Below the pieces are notes generated by a model. It was given only the letters and a program-made list of their open reading frames with translations, ran no database searches and was not told the origin of the DNA. This document shows, one piece after another, positions 1 through 8,158 of a DNA stretch of 48,439 nucleotides. Within the stretch, counting starts at the first letter, position 1, and each line of letters begins with the position of its first letter. A program made the translations under genes and the position numbers. The DNA is from Candidatus Rokuibacteriota bacterium (GTDB lineage: Bacteria; Methylomirabilota; Methylomirabilia; Rokubacteriales; CSP1-6): the NCBI GenBank assembly GCA_003221635.1, contig QHSR01000019.1, forward strand, positions 1 through 48,439, read 5' to 3'.

Positions 1-529
1 ACTTCATCTGATAGAACGTGTTGCCGCTCGGCGGCAGGCCACGGGCCGAGCCGTCGATGAAGTTCAGGTAGCCGAAGATATAGCTCATCGCCTGCCCCGC
101 GCCGACGGCGGTCGCCTTCTTGCCGATCACGAGCGCCACCTCGGCCTCACCCTCGAAGATCGTCGCGGGCACGTCGGGCAGCACCATGGTGTCGCCGTCG
201 CCGATGACGGAGTTGGGGGACTTGTGGAACGCGTTGATGGGCGCCGGCTCCGCGCGGGTGCCGTCTTCCATGTAATTCACGGCCATGGCGACGATGTTGT
301 ACGGCTTCGGGAGGGGGGGCCTGATCCGGACCTGACTGACGGGCTTGCCCTGACCTCGGGTCGCCGCGCCTTCCAGGCGTCCCTTGTAGTCGGCGAACCG
401 CTCGATCAGCCCGCTGATCAGGTTGTGCGGCCCGGTATGCGGTATGTCCTTCACCGCGTCCGACACGTCGACCACGGCGTCGCCCTTCAGCACACCCAGC
501 TTGAAGTCGTCGAAGAACAGAAGCTTCAT
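1..529 (-). CDS. Fumarylacetoacetate hydrolase family protein (C-terminus off window)
   Basis: The visible N-terminal ~176 residues match the FAH superfamily: an N-terminal cap, then the catalytic-fold entry with PYNIVAMAVNYMEDG near residue 80, a KSPNSVIGDGD stretch and the metal-site segment FEGEAEVALVIGK near residue 125. Family members hydrolyse C-C bonds of acylpyruvates or isomerise and decarboxylate catabolic intermediates, using a divalent metal in the cytoplasm. Start ATG at 529 is chosen because GGAGGGGAAC lies directly upstream on the minus strand. Gentisate catabolism normally ends with an FAH-family fumarylpyruvate hydrolase, so a link to the gentisate-dioxygenase-like cupin at 18.8 kb is possible, but the genes are far apart. 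Substrate cannot be assigned. Confidence 0.85.
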   Translation of the reverse strand, partial: MKLLFFDDFKLGVLKGDAVVDVSDAVKDIPHTGPHNLISGLIERFADYKGRLEGAATRGQGKPVSQVRIRPPLPKPYNIVAMAVNYMEDGTRAEPAPINAFHKSPNSVIGDGDTMVLPDVPATIFEGEAEVALVIGKKATAVGAGQAMSYIFGYLNFIDGSARGLPPSGNTFYQMK

Positions 530-637
530 GGTTCCCCTCCTGCGGGTTGGTCTGACGCCAGACTATAGCACTGCTAGAACCGGTAGCGGAGGCCGGCGGG
601 GCAGGACTCGGTGCCGCGGCGCATCGTGGAGCGCGGC

Positions 638-723
638 TGGACAAGCTGGAGCCCAGACCCTATTCTCCCCGGACGAGGAGGTGCCGCATGGCGGGACGTG
701 TCGCGGTGCTCAAGGCCCGTTGA
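638..723 (+). promoter_or_regulatory. Putative promoter, RBS and 11-residue ORF in a gene-free stretch
   Basis: The 329 bases between 529 and 859 hold no convincing gene. Within them, TGGACA (638-643) and TATTCT (661-666) are spaced exactly 17 bases, followed by GAGGAGG (675-681) and ATG at 688. The reading frame closes after 11 residues (MAGRVAVLKAR). This could be a leader peptide for the downstream LLM gene, or the stub of a truncated gene. No start signal of comparable quality is otherwise visible upstream of 859. Confidence 0.35.
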
Positions 724-858
724 CGCGGATCACCGAAGCATTCCAGCAAGCGGACTGGATGCAGCGCGGCGGCGACGGCCTGCGGATCTCTCGCGCCGCC
801 CTGTCGATGGCCGAGTGATCCGCCTGCGCTGAGGCGATTGGAGAGAGGAGCCGACCTC

Positions 859-1908
859 ATGGCCCGACCCGTTCAAGTCTCGCTCCGGATTCCGGGGACG
901 TCACCGATGCCGGAGCTGATCCGGCTGATCGAGGACGTCGAGGCCGCCGGCTTCGACGGCGCGGGGATCCTCGACAGTCAACTCCTGTGCCGCGACACGT
1001 TCGTCACGCTCGGGCAGGCGGCTACCCGCACGTCGCGGCTGGCGCTGTTTCCGGCGGTGACCAACCCGTTCTCGCGGCACGTCTCCGTCCTGGCCGGCGC
1101 GATCCAGACCGTCGCCGAGCTGGCGCCGGGGCGCACGAAGGTCGTCATGGGCACGGGTTACACGTCGGCGAGCACGATCGGCCGAAAGCCGGCCACGCTC
1201 GCCGAGATGCGCACGTGCATCACGGCCCTGCGCAAGCTGCTGGCGGGCGAAGCCGTGGACTTTCAGGGCACGCCGGGGCGTCTCGCCTACGCCGCGGGCC
1301 GGCCGGTATCCCTCCTGATGGCGGCCTCGGGGCCGAAGGCCATCGAGCTCGCCGGCGAGATCGCCGACGGCGTCATGCTCCTGGTCGGATTTCACCGCGG
1401 GATCGTGGACGCGGTGCTGACGCACCTGGAGAGAGGAGCGCGGCGGAGCGGGCGGCGCCTCGAGGATCTCGAGATCGTCTGGGCGGTCCGCACGGGCATC
1501 GCGGCGACGATGGCCGAGGCACGGCGGCAGGCGCGCCCCACCGTCGTGCATCAGGGCATCATGCGAGTCCATTCGCGATGGCTCGAGCACACCGGGCTGT
1601 CCATCCCGCACTTCGACATCCCCGCGAGCGTGCTCAACATCTACCCCGACCTCTCGCACGCGCAGGATTGGGAGCAGGCGATCGCCGCCACGTCGTTCGT
1701 GCCCGACGAGATCATCGCCGAGCTCTGCGATGCCCTGGGCCTGGTCGGCACGCCGGAGCACTGCGCCCGGCGCATCATCGAGATGACGGCCGCCGGGGTC
1801 CGGAGCCTCTACGTCATGGCCTTCCAGACCTTCGTCGGGCCGGCCCAGGAGATCCGGACGTTTCGCGACGAGGTGTTTCCCCGGCTGAAGACCGCCGGGT
1901 ATCGCTGA
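859..1908 (+). CDS. LLM-class flavin-dependent oxidoreductase
   Basis: A 349-residue TIM-barrel protein of the bacterial luciferase / methylene-tetrahydromethanopterin reductase superfamily (F420 or FMN dependent). Visible hallmarks are the opening beta-strand segment followed by PMPELIRLIEDVEAAGFDG, the central VVMGTGYTSAST region (residues ~97-108) that contacts the cofactor phosphate, and the closing GTPEHCARRIIEM segment (about residue 302). The frame is open from a TTG at 838, but ATG 859 has the GAGAGGAG ribosome site just upstream. Ten bases separate its stop from the next SDR gene, so the two are probably cotranscribed. The substrate is unknown; such enzymes reduce or monooxygenate small organic compounds. 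Confidence 0.88.
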   Translation: MARPVQVSLRIPGTSPMPELIRLIEDVEAAGFDGAGILDSQLLCRDTFVTLGQAATRTSRLALFPAVTNPFSRHVSVLAGAIQTVAELAPGRTKVVMGTGYTSASTIGRKPATLAEMRTCITALRKLLAGEAVDFQGTPGRLAYAAGRPVSLLMAASGPKAIELAGEIADGVMLLVGFHRGIVDAVLTHLERGARRSGRRLEDLEIVWAVRTGIAATMAEARRQARPTVVHQGIMRVHSRWLEHTGLSIPHFDIPASVLNIYPDLSHAQDWEQAIAATSFVPDEIIAELCDALGLVGTPEHCARRIIEMTAAGVRSLYVMAFQTFVGPAQEIRTFRDEVFPRLKTAGYR

Positions 1909-1917
1909 GGAGAGGCC

Positions 1918-2694
1918 ATGAGTGATCCGAAGCTCCAGGGAAGGACGGCGCTGGTCACCGGCGCCAGCCGCAACATCGGCCGCGCCATCGCGCTGGCGTT
2001 CGCCGCCGAGGGAGCGGACCTCGTGCTGAACACGCGCGCCAACGTCGAGGAGCTGGAGGCCGTCGCCGCCGAGTGCCGCAAGGCGGGCGTGCGCGTCGTC
2101 CCGGTGCTCGCCGACGTCGCCGATGCGGCCGCCTGCGAGGCGATGGTCCAGCGGGGGCTGGCCGAGCTCGGGGCCATCGACGTTCTCGTCTGCAACGCGG
2201 CGATCCGGCCGCACCGAGCCGTCAGCGAGACGCCGGTCGCCGAGTGGGACCGGGTGCTCGCGGTCGATCTCAGCTCCGCCTTCTACCTCGCGCGGGCCGT
2301 CGTGCCCGCCATGAAGGAGCGCCGGCGGGGGAGCATCATCGCCATCGGCGGACAGTCCAGCGTGACGAGCCGGCCCAACACGGCGGCGGTGACCGCGGCC
2401 AAGACGGGCTTGCTCGGCCTGGTGCGGGCGCTCGCGGCGGAGCTGGGTCCCTTCGGGATCCGCGCGAACATGGTGATGCCCGGCTTCATGGACACCGAGC
2501 GGCGCTACGCCGAGTGGTATCCGGAGTTCAGCCAGTCGCCGCCGGGTTCGGCGGACGAGCTCGCGAAGATCCCGCTCCGCCGGCTCGGCCGGCCCGAGGA
2601 GATCGCCGACGGGCGGCCGCGTCATCGGCTGACGCGACGAGAGGCCGGGCCGGCCACCAACGAGGGCGCCATCAGCGCCCCGTCAGCGCGGTGA
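1918..2694 (+). CDS. SDR-family oxidoreductase with altered active site and damaged C-terminus
   Basis: A classical Rossmann-fold SDR for most of its length: TGASRNIG (residues 14-21) binds NAD(P), NAA is at 93-95, and the active-site serine region GGQSS is near 145. Two defects stand out. The catalytic Tyr-x-x-x-Lys is Val158-T-A-A-Lys162, so the proton-donor tyrosine is missing (codon GTG). After RPEEIAD (around base 2610) the usual FLASD...TGQ...NGG tail is replaced by arginine-rich unrelated sequence, with SDR-like traces in another frame (SSADATRG), indicating a frameshift or short deletion. It overlaps the convergent EamA gene by 23 bases. It may be inactive; cotranscription with the LLM gene upstream is likely. 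Confidence 0.75.
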   Translation: MSDPKLQGRTALVTGASRNIGRAIALAFAAEGADLVLNTRANVEELEAVAAECRKAGVRVVPVLADVADAAACEAMVQRGLAELGAIDVLVCNAAIRPHRAVSETPVAEWDRVLAVDLSSAFYLARAVVPAMKERRRGSIIAIGGQSSVTSRPNTAAVTAAKTGLLGLVRALAAELGPFGIRANMVMPGFMDTERRYAEWYPEFSQSPPGSADELAKIPLRRLGRPEEIADGRPRHRLTRREAGPATNEGAISAPSAR

Positions 2695-3544
2695 TCAGAT
2701 AGACGTCGAGGACGATCAGGAGCGTTCCTGCGACCATGCGAAGCCGGAGCGTCTCGACATCGCGTAGGAAAAACGGCGCCAGGAACAGGACGAAGATCGG
2801 CGCCGTGCCGTAGAGGGGCGTCACGACGCTCACCGTGCCCAGGCTGAGCGCGACGACGTTCATGAACACCCCGACGTTCTCCGCGAGGCCCGCGGCCACG
2901 AAGTAGGCGAGGCTCCGGCCCCGACAGACCATGACCTCCGACCGCCCGGAGGCCAGCAGGAACGCGGTGTAGGCGACGAGGGCCGTCGTCACGTTGATCG
3001 CCGAGCCCATGACCGCTCCCATGTCGCTCAGGCCGCGCTTCCTCAGGACCGCCACCACGCCGAAACACGTGGCCGACAGCACGGGGAGCGCGAGTTGCCC
3101 CGGCCGGAAGCCGAGGCGCTTACCACCGACGGACAAGAGCGTGGTGCCCGCCACGATGACGGCCGTGCCCACCACGATCGGCAGCGTGATGTGTTCACCG
3201 AGCAGCACGATGGCCAGCGCGGAGGCCACGAACGGATTGAGGTTGATGAGGGCGGCGCTGATCGAGGCGCCGACCTTCTCGATCGCGACGAATCTGAGAA
3301 GCCGCCCGCCAACGGTGCCGATCAGGCCGGCGAGGACGAAGAAGAGGGCTCCCTTGACGGACACGTGGCCCGGCCCGCCGGTGACGATGACGACGGCCCA
3401 GAGGCTGGCGGTCCCGACGACGACGTTGATCCAGAACCCTGTGTACGGATCGCCGCCGCGGAGCCCTTGCCGGATGAAGATCGTCGCGGCCGCCGAGCAG
3501 AGGGCCCCGGCCAGCGCGAGGATGTGCATGGTCTGTGGCATCAT
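2672..3544 (-). CDS. EamA / DMT-superfamily transporter
   Basis: A 290-residue integral membrane protein with about ten hydrophobic segments arranged as two EamA repeats. The first repeat carries the typical ALINLNPFVASALAIVLLGE (residues ~100-119). The second ends in YGTAPIFVLFLAPFFLRD and a final helix. DMT proteins export or import small metabolites across the inner membrane; the substrate cannot be read from sequence. The start codon at 3544 lies only 31 bases from the divergent solute-binding gene at 3576, so each promoter must reach into the other gene. ATG 3541 is an equally possible start; no strong ribosome site is seen for either. Confidence 0.85.
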   Translation of the reverse strand: MMPQTMHILALAGALCSAAATIFIRQGLRGGDPYTGFWINVVVGTASLWAVVIVTGGPGHVSVKGALFFVLAGLIGTVGGRLLRFVAIEKVGASISAALINLNPFVASALAIVLLGEHITLPIVVGTAVIVAGTTLLSVGGKRLGFRPGQLALPVLSATCFGVVAVLRKRGLSDMGAVMGSAINVTTALVAYTAFLLASGRSEVMVCRGRSLAYFVAAGLAENVGVFMNVVALSLGTVSVVTPLYGTAPIFVLFLAPFFLRDVETLRLRMVAGTLLIVLDVYLITALTGR

Positions 3545-3575
3545 GGGGCGACGTCCATCCTACTTGGAGGTACTC

Positions 3576-5120
3576 ATGAGAGGCTCGATCATTCGACTTG
3601 GCATCGTCGTCGTGACCTGCCTGGTCCTGCTCGGAATTTCACGACCGGCGGCGGCCGCGCCCGAAGGCACGGTGACCTGGGGAGTCCACATCACGCTGGC
3701 CTCGCGGTGGCTCGACCCGGCCGAGACCGAGGGCATCATCACGCCGTTCATGATGCTCTACGCGCTGCACGATGCGCTGGTGAAGCCGATGCCGGCCGGG
3801 TGGAACACGCCGAGCCTCGCCGAGTCGTGGAGCCAATCGAAGGACGGGATGACGTATGAGTTCGTCCTCCGCAAGGGAGCGAAGTTCCACAACGGCGAGC
3901 CGGTGACGGCGGAGGACGTGAAGTTCTCGTTCGAGCGCTACCGCGGCTCGGGGGCCAAGCTCCTCAAAGAGAGGGTGCGCGAGGTCCAGATCGTGGACGG
4001 GGGGCGTGTGCGGTTCCTGCTCAAGGAGCCGTGGCCCGACTTCATGACCTTCTACGGCACCTCAGCGACCGGAAGCGGCTGGATCGTTCCGAAGAAATAC
4101 GTCGAGAAGGTGGGCGACGATGGCTTCAAGAGGGCGCCGGTGGGCGCGGGCCCCTACCGCTTCGTGAGCTTCAACCCGGGCATCGAACTGGTGCTGGAGG
4201 CCTACGAGGGCTACTGGCGCAAGACGCCCAGCGTCAAACGGCTCGTGCTCCGCAGCCTGCCCGAGGAGACCACGCGCGCTGCCGCCCTCAAGAAGGGTGA
4301 GGTGGACATCGCGTATCTGCTGACCGGTCCCGTTGCCGAAGACATTCAAAGAACGCCGGGGCTCAAGCTCACGGCGCCGAGCCAGTCGAGCGGCGTCTTC
4401 TGGCTCGACCTCCCCGACCAGTGGGATCCGAAGTCGCCGTGGCACGACCGGCGCGTGCGGCTGGCCGCCAGTCACGCCATCGATCGGAAGTCGCTCAACC
4501 AGGCCGAGACGCTCGGATTTTCGAAGCCGACCGGCGGCATCATCCCTCGCGCGTTCGAGTTCTCGAAGTCCTTCGAGCCGCCGGCCTTCGATCCGGCGCG
4601 GGCGAAGCAGCTCCTGGCCGAAGCCGGCTATCCCAGCGGCTTCGACGCCGGCGACTTCCACCCTTGGCCGCCCTACACCTCGATGGGCGAGGCGCTCGCG
4701 TCCTACCTTCAGGCCGTCGGCATCAAGTCGCGTATCCGGACCATGGAGCGGGCCACCCTCACCACGGCGTGGCGCGAGAAGAAGCTCAAGGGCGTGATCG
4801 TGGGCATCACCGGGGCAGGCGGCAACGCGGCGACGCGGCTCGAAGCGTACGTCAGCAAGGACGGTGTCTACACCGCGGGCGTCATTCCCGAGGTCGAGGA
4901 TCTGTTCCAGCGTCAGGCGCGCGAGATCGACGTGAAGAAGCGCGAGACCTTGATCCACCAGATCCAGCAGATCCTCCACGATCGGGTGACGCACGTCCCG
5001 ATCTACGAGCTGGCGTTCACCTGGGGCATCGGTCCACGGCTCGAGGAGCCGGGCATCAGTCTGATCCGGGGCTACGCGTATTCGGCGCCGTACGAGGATC
5101 TGAAGCTGAAGCGACCCTGA
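3576..5120 (+). CDS. ABC transporter substrate-binding protein, family 5 (peptide/nickel type)
   Basis: A 514-residue secreted binding protein. The N-terminus has an Arg-rich start, a hydrophobic core (LGIVVVTCLVLLGI) and an AAAA cleavage region around residue 27. The mature part carries the family-5 signature: PSLAESWSQSKDGMTYEF, then LRKGAKFHNGEPVTAEDVKF (about residue 100), and a late GYPSGFD. ATG 3576 is chosen because GGAGG (3566-3570) and the signal peptide follow directly; the frame is open far upstream but is not coding there. It would capture an oligopeptide-like or other small ligand for import, but no matching permease or ATPase genes are adjacent, so it is an orphan here. Confidence 0.92.
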   Translation: MRGSIIRLGIVVVTCLVLLGISRPAAAAPEGTVTWGVHITLASRWLDPAETEGIITPFMMLYALHDALVKPMPAGWNTPSLAESWSQSKDGMTYEFVLRKGAKFHNGEPVTAEDVKFSFERYRGSGAKLLKERVREVQIVDGGRVRFLLKEPWPDFMTFYGTSATGSGWIVPKKYVEKVGDDGFKRAPVGAGPYRFVSFNPGIELVLEAYEGYWRKTPSVKRLVLRSLPEETTRAAALKKGEVDIAYLLTGPVAEDIQRTPGLKLTAPSQSSGVFWLDLPDQWDPKSPWHDRRVRLAASHAIDRKSLNQAETLGFSKPTGGIIPRAFEFSKSFEPPAFDPARAKQLLAEAGYPSGFDAGDFHPWPPYTSMGEALASYLQAVGIKSRIRTMERATLTTAWREKKLKGVIVGITGAGGNAATRLEAYVSKDGVYTAGVIPEVEDLFQRQAREIDVKKRETLIHQIQQILHDRVTHVPIYELAFTWGIGPRLEEPGISLIRGYAYSAPYEDLKLKRP

Positions 5121-5134
5121 TACGGTCGAGTCGG

Positions 5135-5950
5135 TCAGAACTCGAGGAAGTCCCTGAGCGCGGCGAGGACCGCGTCGGGGTTGTCCTCGTGCAGCGTGTG
5201 CACGGCCCGCGGAATCTCGACGAAGCGGCCGCGCGGCAGCTCCTTGGCCATCCGCTCGGCGACGTCGCGGTCCAGCACGGTGCTGCTCTCGCCACGCAGC
5301 ACCAGGGTCGGCGGCGTGATGGCCCGCAGGACGGCCCACCAGTCGATGTCGAGCTGGGACCGGCGCTCCTTGACGCTGGGATGCCAGGCCCAGACCAGCA
5401 AGCCGTCGGGGCGCTGGCGGAGGCTCGCCGACACGACCCAGCGATAGTAGTGGATCCCGGGATTCGGGTTCCCGCGATATAGATGCTGCGCCGCCTGCTC
5501 GATGCTCTCCCATGTGTCCGGTTCGGCAGGGCCGGCGGGGGCCAGCGCGGCCCGCTTACTGACCTCCGGGCCAATGTCGACGATGACCAGCTTCTGGATG
5601 AGCTCCGGCCGCTTTGACGTGAAGTAGATTGCGTTTCGGCCGCCCATCGAGAGTCCGATCAGAACCAGCGAGGTCAGGCCGAGCTGCTCGATGACGCCGC
5701 CGATGTCGTCGAAGGCCGCGATGGCGTTGTAGACGTCGGCCGGGTCGCTGTCACCGTGCCCGCGCTGGTCGAGGGCATAGACGTGGAAGTGAGGCTGGAG
5801 CGCGATGCTGAGCGTGTCCCACGCGTGCGCGTGGCCCGTGAAGCCGTGGAGCAGCAGGAGGGGCGTGCGACCTGCGCCACCCCAGTCGAGGACGTGAAGC
5901 CGCAACCCGTTGACGGAGAAGTGCCGATCGAGCGGACGCAGGAGATTCAT
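5135..5950 (-). CDS. Alpha/beta-fold hydrolase
   Basis: A 271-residue serine hydrolase. HGFTGHAHAWD (residues 35-45) forms the oxyanion-hole loop, DQRGHGDSD (61-69) is the standard strand-4 motif, and GLSMGG places the nucleophile at Ser101. The late AVHTLHEDNP segment supplies the catalytic histidine (His251). The acid position is less clear, because the usual Gly-x-x-Asp motif reads RGESST. Likely an esterase, or a C-C hydrolase of the meta-cleavage type, in the cytoplasm; no signal peptide is present. It converges on the binding-protein gene, whose stop is only 14 bases away, and is itself followed by no gene on the same strand. Confidence 0.88.
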   Translation of the reverse strand: MNLLRPLDRHFSVNGLRLHVLDWGGAGRTPLLLLHGFTGHAHAWDTLSIALQPHFHVYALDQRGHGDSDPADVYNAIAAFDDIGGVIEQLGLTSLVLIGLSMGGRNAIYFTSKRPELIQKLVIVDIGPEVSKRAALAPAGPAEPDTWESIEQAAQHLYRGNPNPGIHYYRWVVSASLRQRPDGLLVWAWHPSVKERRSQLDIDWWAVLRAITPPTLVLRGESSTVLDRDVAERMAKELPRGRFVEIPRAVHTLHEDNPDAVLAALRDFLEF

Positions 5951-6036
5951 CGCGGTTGGGCCCTCAGGCGGCGAGTCGAGTTGGTGTAGGACACGGCGGT
6001 ACTCTTATCGCGCGCTTCGGGATGAGAATCAAGTAT

Positions 6037-6069
6037 CCGGGCGGCGGAGCCGGAGGTTCCGCCGCCCGG
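6037..6069 (-). terminator. Rho-independent-like terminator after the small secreted protein gene
   Basis: A perfect 12-base-pair inverted repeat (CCGGGCGGCGGA at 6037-6048 and its complement at 6058-6069) with a 9-base loop lies 18 bases beyond the stop codon at 6087. On the minus strand it is followed by ATACTTGATTCTC, which is only moderately T-rich. It would separate this gene from the hydrolase downstream. Confidence 0.6.
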
Positions 6070-6086
6070 TGAGGGAACGCCCCGAG

Positions 6087-6368
6087 CTACCTCGCCGTCG
6101 GCGGCAACACCGCGAACGACTTCGCGATCTTCTGACCGTCCCTCTCCTCGTAGCTCGCCTTGACGTTGGCCCCAGGCTGCAGCGCCTGGCGCTCGACGGT
6201 CAACGTGGGCGGGAGCGTGATCTGGGTTCCATCGTCGAGGGTGACCATCCGTCCGCTCGGATCGACGTTCTTGATCTTGCCCTGGATGTCGGCGGCCCAG
6301 GCGAGCGGCGTCAGCACCATGACGATCGCGACGGCGGCCAGGACCAGAACGCTGCATACTCTCTTCAT
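6087..6368 (-). CDS. Small secreted protein, DUF1344-like
   Basis: A 93-residue exported protein. Lys-Arg, a long hydrophobic stretch (VLVLAAVAIVMVLTPLAWA) and an AWA-A cleavage site at about residue 25 make a clear signal peptide. The mature domain (IKNVDPSGRMVTLDDGTQIT) resembles DUF1344-type periplasmic small beta-barrel proteins, whose role is unknown. GGAGGAAG precedes ATG 6368. It is transcribed divergently from the protease at 6566, sharing a ~200-base intergenic region with an A/T-rich patch near 6392. A strong hairpin follows its stop codon. The family assignment is from the pattern of the repeated strand motif and is moderate. Confidence 0.75.
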   Translation of the reverse strand: MKRVCSVLVLAAVAIVMVLTPLAWAADIQGKIKNVDPSGRMVTLDDGTQITLPPTLTVERQALQPGANVKASYEERDGQKIAKSFAVLPPTAR

Positions 6369-6565
6369 CGGACTTCCTCCTCAGTCGCTAATTTTTTCCA
6401 CGCGGGGGCCGTGCGACGATACGCTGCACGGCGTACCCGCCTGGCCATAGAGCAATGCGCGTGCCCCGACCGTGGCGAAAGAAATGGGTGCGTAAACTGC
6501 CGAGAGTTAACATGATCGAGAGCGAGCGCCGGCCGTGGCTTGAAATTGACCGTCAGCAGGGGAAC

Positions 6566-7348
6566 ATGCCGGTAACTTTTACATTGCAACGGACGATGTC
6601 GGTGCTACTCGCCGGTGCTCTCGTCCTCGTCGGGGCGGGTTGTGTGACCGCGCGGCCGCCAAGCCGTGAGGAGGTGCTCCAGAAGATCCTGCCTTCCGCG
6701 GTGCAGATCGTCGTCGAACAGCGCGAGGGGCGGCGCATCAAGAGCGGGTCCGGCGTGGCCATCGCCTCGCGCCGAACCGGTGAGGGCGTCTCCTGTTTCG
6801 TTCTCACCAGCGGGCACACTTTCTCGGGGCTCGCCGGCAAGACGGAGATCTACGCGGTCTTCGGTCGGCATCTCGGCCCCGGCCAGAAGGCACGCGCGCT
6901 GCTCGTTGCCTCCCGCAACGACAGCATCGACCTGGCGCTCCTTCGCGCCGAGAGCGATCAGTGCGACACCGCGTCGCCGGCCCCCACTCCGGTCCTCGGC
7001 GAGCCCATCTGGGTCATCGGGTTCCCGCTAGGGCGCCACATCATGTTGTCGAGTGGCATCGTGAGCCAGGTCGGTCTCGAGAGCGCCGCCGATCCGGCCA
7101 TCTCCGCCCGCCTCATCGTCGACGCACCCGTGAGCTATGGCGTGAGCGGTGGGGGTGTTTTCGACGCGCGCACCGGGCGACTGATCGGTCTGGTCGAGGG
7201 CTTCAGCACCGCTCGCTTGATGGCCCAGGGCCCGCCGCCGGCGTGGTACATCGACGTGCCCGTCCCGGGCCAGACGCTCGTCATTCCCCTCGCCGACATC
7301 CGGCGGTTCCTCGGCGAATTCGAGCAGGCCGATCTCCTGCCGCCCTGA
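6566..7348 (+). CDS. Lipoprotein trypsin-like serine protease
   Basis: A 260-residue protease with an intact catalytic triad: His84 in LTSGHTF, Asp122 in NDSIDLALL, and Ser194 in YGVSGGGVFD. This arrangement matches the trypsin-like/HtrA (S1C-like) domain, with no PDZ domain after it. The N-terminus has a hydrophobic core ending in LVGAGC, a lipobox with Cys26, so the enzyme is probably membrane-anchored on the periplasmic side. ATG 6566 is preceded by AGGGGA; the frame is open from 6455 but that part is Arg-rich and outside a sensible signal peptide. ATG 6596 is an alternative. It may act in envelope protein quality control, which is inference. Confidence 0.85.
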   Translation: MPVTFTLQRTMSVLLAGALVLVGAGCVTARPPSREEVLQKILPSAVQIVVEQREGRRIKSGSGVAIASRRTGEGVSCFVLTSGHTFSGLAGKTEIYAVFGRHLGPGQKARALLVASRNDSIDLALLRAESDQCDTASPAPTPVLGEPIWVIGFPLGRHIMLSSGIVSQVGLESAADPAISARLIVDAPVSYGVSGGGVFDARTGRLIGLVEGFSTARLMAQGPPPAWYIDVPVPGQTLVIPLADIRRFLGEFEQADLLPP

Positions 7349-7441
7349 CGGGTCGGCGTGATTGTCCTGGCTTTTTGGCCGTCCCTGGCGTAACCTGCCA
7401 GCACGGACCGAGCCGGAACCATCCGCCACAGGAGAGACGCC

Positions 7442-7870
7442 ATGCCGAAGATCAAGCACATCGCCCTCTCGACCCAGGACGTCGACAAGACCGCCAAGTT
7501 CTACATCGAGGTGTTCGGCATGAAGGAGATCGCGAAGATCGACAGCCCGGGCGCCAGAGGCTACTACCTGAGCGACGGCGACCTCAACCTGGCGATCCTG
7601 AACTTCAAGAACGACGCGGTCGCGGGCGTCGAGCGCGGCAAGGGCTGGAGCGGCATCCATCACATCGGCTTTCAAGTGGAGAGCCTGGAAGCGATCACCG
7701 AGAGGCTGAAGGCCGCCGGTTCTTCGCCCCGAGACGACATCAATCAGGCCCTCGGGGTCGGCCACGCCGGCCATCGGTATGGCAACGTCGAGGTGAAGTA
7801 CACGGGCCCCGACGGGGTAACCGTCGACGTCTCCGAGACCGGCTGGGTCGGCACCTCCGGGCTAGAGTAG
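7442..7870 (+). CDS. VOC family (glyoxalase/bleomycin-resistance) protein
   Basis: A 142-residue single-module VOC protein. It opens with KIKHIALSTQDVDKTAKFY, which supplies the first metal-ligand histidine (His6), and contains HHIGFQVESLEAITERLKAAG near residue 75 with the second histidine. It ends with a GPDGVTVDVSE segment containing an acidic strand typical of the last ligand. Such proteins bind a divalent metal and act as lyases, isomerases or dioxygenases. CAGGAGAG lies upstream of ATG 7442. The gene stands alone between the protease and a cluster of hairpins, so no pathway can be assigned. Confidence 0.85.
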   Translation: MPKIKHIALSTQDVDKTAKFYIEVFGMKEIAKIDSPGARGYYLSDGDLNLAILNFKNDAVAGVERGKGWSGIHHIGFQVESLEAITERLKAAGSSPRDDINQALGVGHAGHRYGNVEVKYTGPDGVTVDVSETGWVGTSGLE

Positions 7871-7877
7871 CCTTACC

Positions 7878-7950
7878 GGGGGCCATTTCCGCCCCCAACA
7901 TTTCTCGCCTGCAGGCGACGAGGAGCGCCCTGGGAAACCGTGGCGCTCCT
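7878..7950 (+). terminator. Hairpin cluster after the VOC gene
   Basis: Three hairpins occur in tandem: GGGGGC/GCCCCC (7878-7883 and 7891-7896), the perfect palindrome TCGCCTGCAGGCGA (7904-7917), and AGGAGCGCC/GGCGCTCCT (7921-7929 and 7942-7950). The last is followed by TGATTTT and is the best terminator candidate for the VOC gene. Confidence 0.55.
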
Positions 7951-8147
7951 TGATTTTCCACCGTAGCCCCAACAAGCGCCTGATGGAGGAGGTGCAGGCC
8001 TCGGGCGCGGCCTTCCTCACCCAGGCCACGCTCCGCGGCCGCTTCGCGCTGCGGGCCTGCGTGCTCCACTACGCGACGACGGAGGCGGACATCGCGGCGC
8101 TGGTCGACGCCGTGCGCGACACCGGCGCGCGTCTCGTCGGGGGCTGA
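7950..8147 (+). pseudogene. C-terminal remnant of a PLP-dependent (aromatic-L-amino-acid type) decarboxylase
   Basis: The 65 codons end with NKRLMEEVQASGAAFLTQAT, then LRGRFALRACVLHYATTEAD, which is the characteristic last segment of group II PLP decarboxylases (the small-domain beta-strands before the final helix). The PLP-lysine, histidine and the other ~400 residues are absent, and sequence immediately upstream is the hairpin cluster. The opening TTG has no ribosome site. This is a decayed relic or a deletion product rather than a functional gene. Family recognition is from the C-terminal motif alone. Confidence 0.55.
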
Positions 8148-8158
8148 GGCGGAAGATT

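Noticed and set aside
901-2625. Long minus-strand open frame opposite the LLM and SDR genes
   Set aside because: It is Arg/Asp-rich antisense sequence with no family motif, and lies opposite two genes with clear domains and ribosome sites.
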